NCBI RefSeq assembly: GCF_004296405.1
Contig: NZ_PSRR01000006.1
Span: forward strand, 1-64,000
Source of the DNA: Bradyrhizobium sp. Leo170
GTDB taxonomy: Bacteria; Pseudomonadota; Alphaproteobacteria; Rhizobiales; Xanthobacteraceae
Reading direction: 5' to 3'
DNA length: 64,000 bases
Below are positions 61,984 to 64,000 of the stretch, in pieces. The first letter of the stretch is position 1. Each line of letters opens with the position of its first letter. The notes beneath the pieces are model-generated. The model was given only the letters and a program-made list of their open reading frames with translations. It did not search any database and was not told where the DNA came from. A program made the translations under genes and the position numbers.

Positions 61984-64000
61984 GGAGGGGTTCCTTTGCG
62001 GGAGAGGACAGACCTTCGGATTTCGCACGATCCAGGCTCATGGCCAACACGCGCGCGGCATGGAGCGGGGAACGTGTGGTGCCATCCCTGATCTGGTGTC
62101 GGCACGAAGTGCCGTCAGCGACGATCAGCGTTGCATCGTCGGCGCGGCGTATTGCGGGAAGGAGAGAGAGTTCGGCCATATCGATCGACGCCTGGTAGGT
62201 GTCGGCGCCGTAGCCGAACGCGCCGGCCATGCCACAACAGCTCGACTCAATGCTTTCGACATTCAGGTCCGGGACAAGGCGCAGCACCTTTTCGACAGGT
62301 TTGAACGCGCCGAACGATTTCTGATGGCAATGGCCGTGAACCAGGGCTTTGTTGGCAATGGCGCCAAGCGGCAACCGCAAGCGGCCGGCCTCCGCTTCGC
62401 GCACCAAGAACTCCTCAAAGAGCAGCGCATGGGCACTGATGCCTCTTGCGATTTCGTCGGAACGCAATGAGAGGAGTTCGTCGCGCAGCGTCAGGAGGCA
62501 GCTCGGTTCTAGCCCGACGATCGGCACTCCGCGCGCTGCGAAAGGCGCGTAGGTGGCGACCAGCCGATCCAATTCGATGCGAGCCTGATCCACCATGCCG
62601 GCCGAGAGAAATGTGCGTCCGCAACAAAGCGGCCGGGCGCGATCGATGGGCCTCGGGAGATGAACGCGGTAGCCGCCCTCCACGAGCACACGCAGCGCGG
62701 CATCGAGGTTCTCGCGCTCATAGGTGCTGTTGAAGGTATCGGCGAACAGAACCACTTCATGGCCCTCTTCCGGACCAAAGACGTCCGCGTCCATCTTGAA
62801 GACATCGCGCCGGAATGCCGGCAGCGATCGCTTCGAACTGATGCCCGCGAACCTCTCGAACAGCGCCCGTAACGAGCGGCTGCTGTTGCGCCAATTGGCT
62901 AGCGGCGCGAAGCGCGACGCCAGACCTGCATAGCGGGGCAAATAGCCAACCAGCCGGTCGCGGAGCGAGAGTCCGTGGTTCGCCGCTCGCGCAGCCAATA
63001 CCTCGATCTTCATCTTGGCCATGTCGACCCCGGTCGGACACTCATGACGACAGGCCTTGCAGGAGACGCAGAGCTTCAGCGTCTCCATCATCTCGTCCGA
63101 TGAAAGCGCGTCAGGTCCCAACTGCCCGGAGATGGCCAGCCGCAACGTGTTGGCGCGTCCGCGCGTAACGTCCTTCTCGTTGCGTGTCGCGCGATAGGAC
63201 GGGCACATCACGCCGCCCTCGAGCTTCCGGCAAGCGCCGTTGTTGTTACACATCTCGACAGCGCCCTGGAAACCTCCGCCGGCGCCGGGATAGGCCGACC
63301 AGTCGAGTACGGTTTTCAGCTCGTTGACCTTGTACTGCGGCGAGTAGCGGAACAACGAACGATCGTCCATCCTTGGCGGGTCGACGATCTTGCCCGGGTT
63401 AAGCACATCGTTCGGATCGAACCGGTGCTTGATCTCCCTGAAATCGGCGACAATGCGCGCGCCGAACATCGTCTCGTGAAATTCCGACCGCACCAGGCCG
63501 TCGCCATGCTCGCCGGAATGCGAGCCCTTGTATTCGCGCACCAGGGCAAACGCCTCTTCGGCGATGGCGCGCATCGCCTTGACGTCCTTTTCGAGCTTGA
63601 GGTTAAGCACAGGGCGGACATGCAGACAGCCTTCGGAGGCGTGAGCGTACATCGTGCCGCTGGTGCCGTGCTTGGCGAAGACGGCGTTGAGCCGGTCGGT
63701 GTATTCAGCGAGATGCGGCAACGGCACCGCGCAATCCTCGACGAAGGAGACCGGCTTGCCTTCCTGCTTCATCGACATCATGACGTTGAGGCCGGCGGCG
63801 CGGAAGTCGGCGATAGCGCTCTGCAGGGCGGGTTCGACGATCTCGACCACGCCACCCCATTTGCGCGGCGGCTTGTCCCAGCCGAAGCCGAGATCTCCCA
63901 TCAACTCGCCCAGTTGCTTCAGCCGCGCGAGATTTTCAGCCTGATCCTCCTGGGCGAATTCCACAACCAGGATGGCATCGGGATCGCCGCGCACGGCAGC
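61976..64000 (-). CDS. FAD-binding and iron-sulfur oxidoreductase (GlcD-GlcF fusion type), N terminus cut by window end
   Basis: About 674 residues are present; the FAD-binding N-terminal domain lies beyond the window. Visible are the C-terminal part of the FAD-linked oxidase domain (EHGDGLVRSEFHETMFG, then FDPNDVLNPGKIV) and a ferredoxin-like Cys cluster (CVSCKACRHECPTGVDMAKM). Two CCG-type domains follow, with FADTFNSTYERENLDAALRVL, RPLCCGRTFLSAG and ESIESSCCGMAGAFGYG. Such fusions oxidise D-lactate, glycolate or 2-hydroxyglutarate-type acids and pass electrons to the respiratory chain. The next gene (GlcG-like) overlaps by 8 bp. Confidence 0.92.
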   Translation of the reverse strand, partial: AAVRGDPDAILVVEFAQEDQAENLARLKQLGELMGDLGFGWDKPPRKWGGVVEIVEPALQSAIADFRAAGLNVMMSMKQEGKPVSFVEDCAVPLPHLAEYTDRLNAVFAKHGTSGTMYAHASEGCLHVRPVLNLKLEKDVKAMRAIAEEAFALVREYKGSHSGEHGDGLVRSEFHETMFGARIVADFREIKHRFDPNDVLNPGKIVDPPRMDDRSLFRYSPQYKVNELKTVLDWSAYPGAGGGFQGAVEMCNNNGACRKLEGGVMCPSYRATRNEKDVTRGRANTLRLAISGQLGPDALSSDEMMETLKLCVSCKACRHECPTGVDMAKMKIEVLAARAANHGLSLRDRLVGYLPRYAGLASRFAPLANWRNSSRSLRALFERFAGISSKRSLPAFRRDVFKMDADVFGPEEGHEVVLFADTFNSTYERENLDAALRVLVEGGYRVHLPRPIDRARPLCCGRTFLSAGMVDQARIELDRLVATYAPFAARGVPIVGLEPSCLLTLRDELLSLRSDEIARGISAHALLFEEFLVREAEAGRLRLPLGAIANKALVHGHCHQKSFGAFKPVEKVLRLVPDLNVESIESSCCGMAGAFGYGADTYQASIDMAELSLLPAIRRADDATLIVADGTSCRHQIRDGTTRSPLHAARVLAMSLDRAKSEGLSSPAKEPLHD

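Noticed and set aside
1-64000. CRISPR arrays, tRNA or rRNA genes
   Set aside because: No regularly spaced repeats and no tRNA- or rRNA-like sequence were noticed on either strand.

Overview
The window looks like chromosome of a Bradyrhizobium-type alphaproteobacterium (Nitrobacteraceae). The evidence is a high GC content, a GcrA-family protein, many acyl-CoA catabolism and solute-transport operons, small proteins of the kind typical of Bradyrhizobium, and two dispersed palindromic repeats of styles familiar from that group. No tRNA, rRNA, CRISPR array or intact insertion sequence was seen. Both ends cut through genes: an RND pump permease on the left and a fused FAD/iron-sulfur oxidase on the right.

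Layout. 0-5.3 kb: RND efflux permease, its membrane fusion protein, and a two-component system. 5.4-6.5 kb: epoxide hydrolase. 7.0-12.5 kb (minus): acyl-CoA ligase, TetR regulator, short-chain dehydrogenase, Baeyer-Villiger monooxygenase and kappa-GST-type isomerase. 12.7-20.8 kb (plus), divergent across a strong TetR-type operator: a complete branched-chain-type ABC importer followed by CoA-transferase, enoyl-CoA hydratase, MaoC hydratase and CitE-type lyase. Together these look like uptake, activation and beta-oxidation-like breakdown of an unidentified organic acid or cyclic ketone. 20.9-26.2 kb (minus): a TRAP transporter with two binding proteins and a frameshifted CoA-transferase, opposite a thiolase. 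27.7-31.5 kb (minus): a membrane protein plus CreBC-like two-component system, opposite a membrane-anchored family 3 glycosidase. 33.2-37.1 kb: cyoABCD quinol oxidase, then an OpgC-like acyltransferase.

38.4-40.8 kb holds a compact regulatory switch. An S24-type (LexA/CI-like) repressor is flanked on both sides by paired 21-bp operators that sit inside promoters for itself, for a small protein and probably for a GcrA-like protein. 40.8-45.9 kb: accessory BamA, an exported protein of unknown function, and a CoA-transferase. 46.3-50.5 kb: a four-gene minus-strand operon (GNAT-like protein, MFS exporter, YqcI/YcgG-family protein, cupin) divergent from a GlxA-type regulator. The YqcI/YcgG family includes heme-dependent guanidine N-hydroxylases, so this may be an undescribed small-molecule cluster.

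50.6-55.1 kb: FMN hydroxyacid oxidase and several small proteins. Then come two tandem promoter-leader-terminator units that look like duplicated small RNA genes, and a pair of phage-like membrane genes. 55.2-64 kb: two-component flavin monooxygenase with its reductase, a Crp-family regulator with an adjacent perfect TGTGA-N6-TCACA site, a molybdopterin oxidoreductase, an enoyl-CoA hydratase, a GlcG-like protein and a GlcDF-type oxidase. All function calls rest on reading motifs and gene context; no database search was run.
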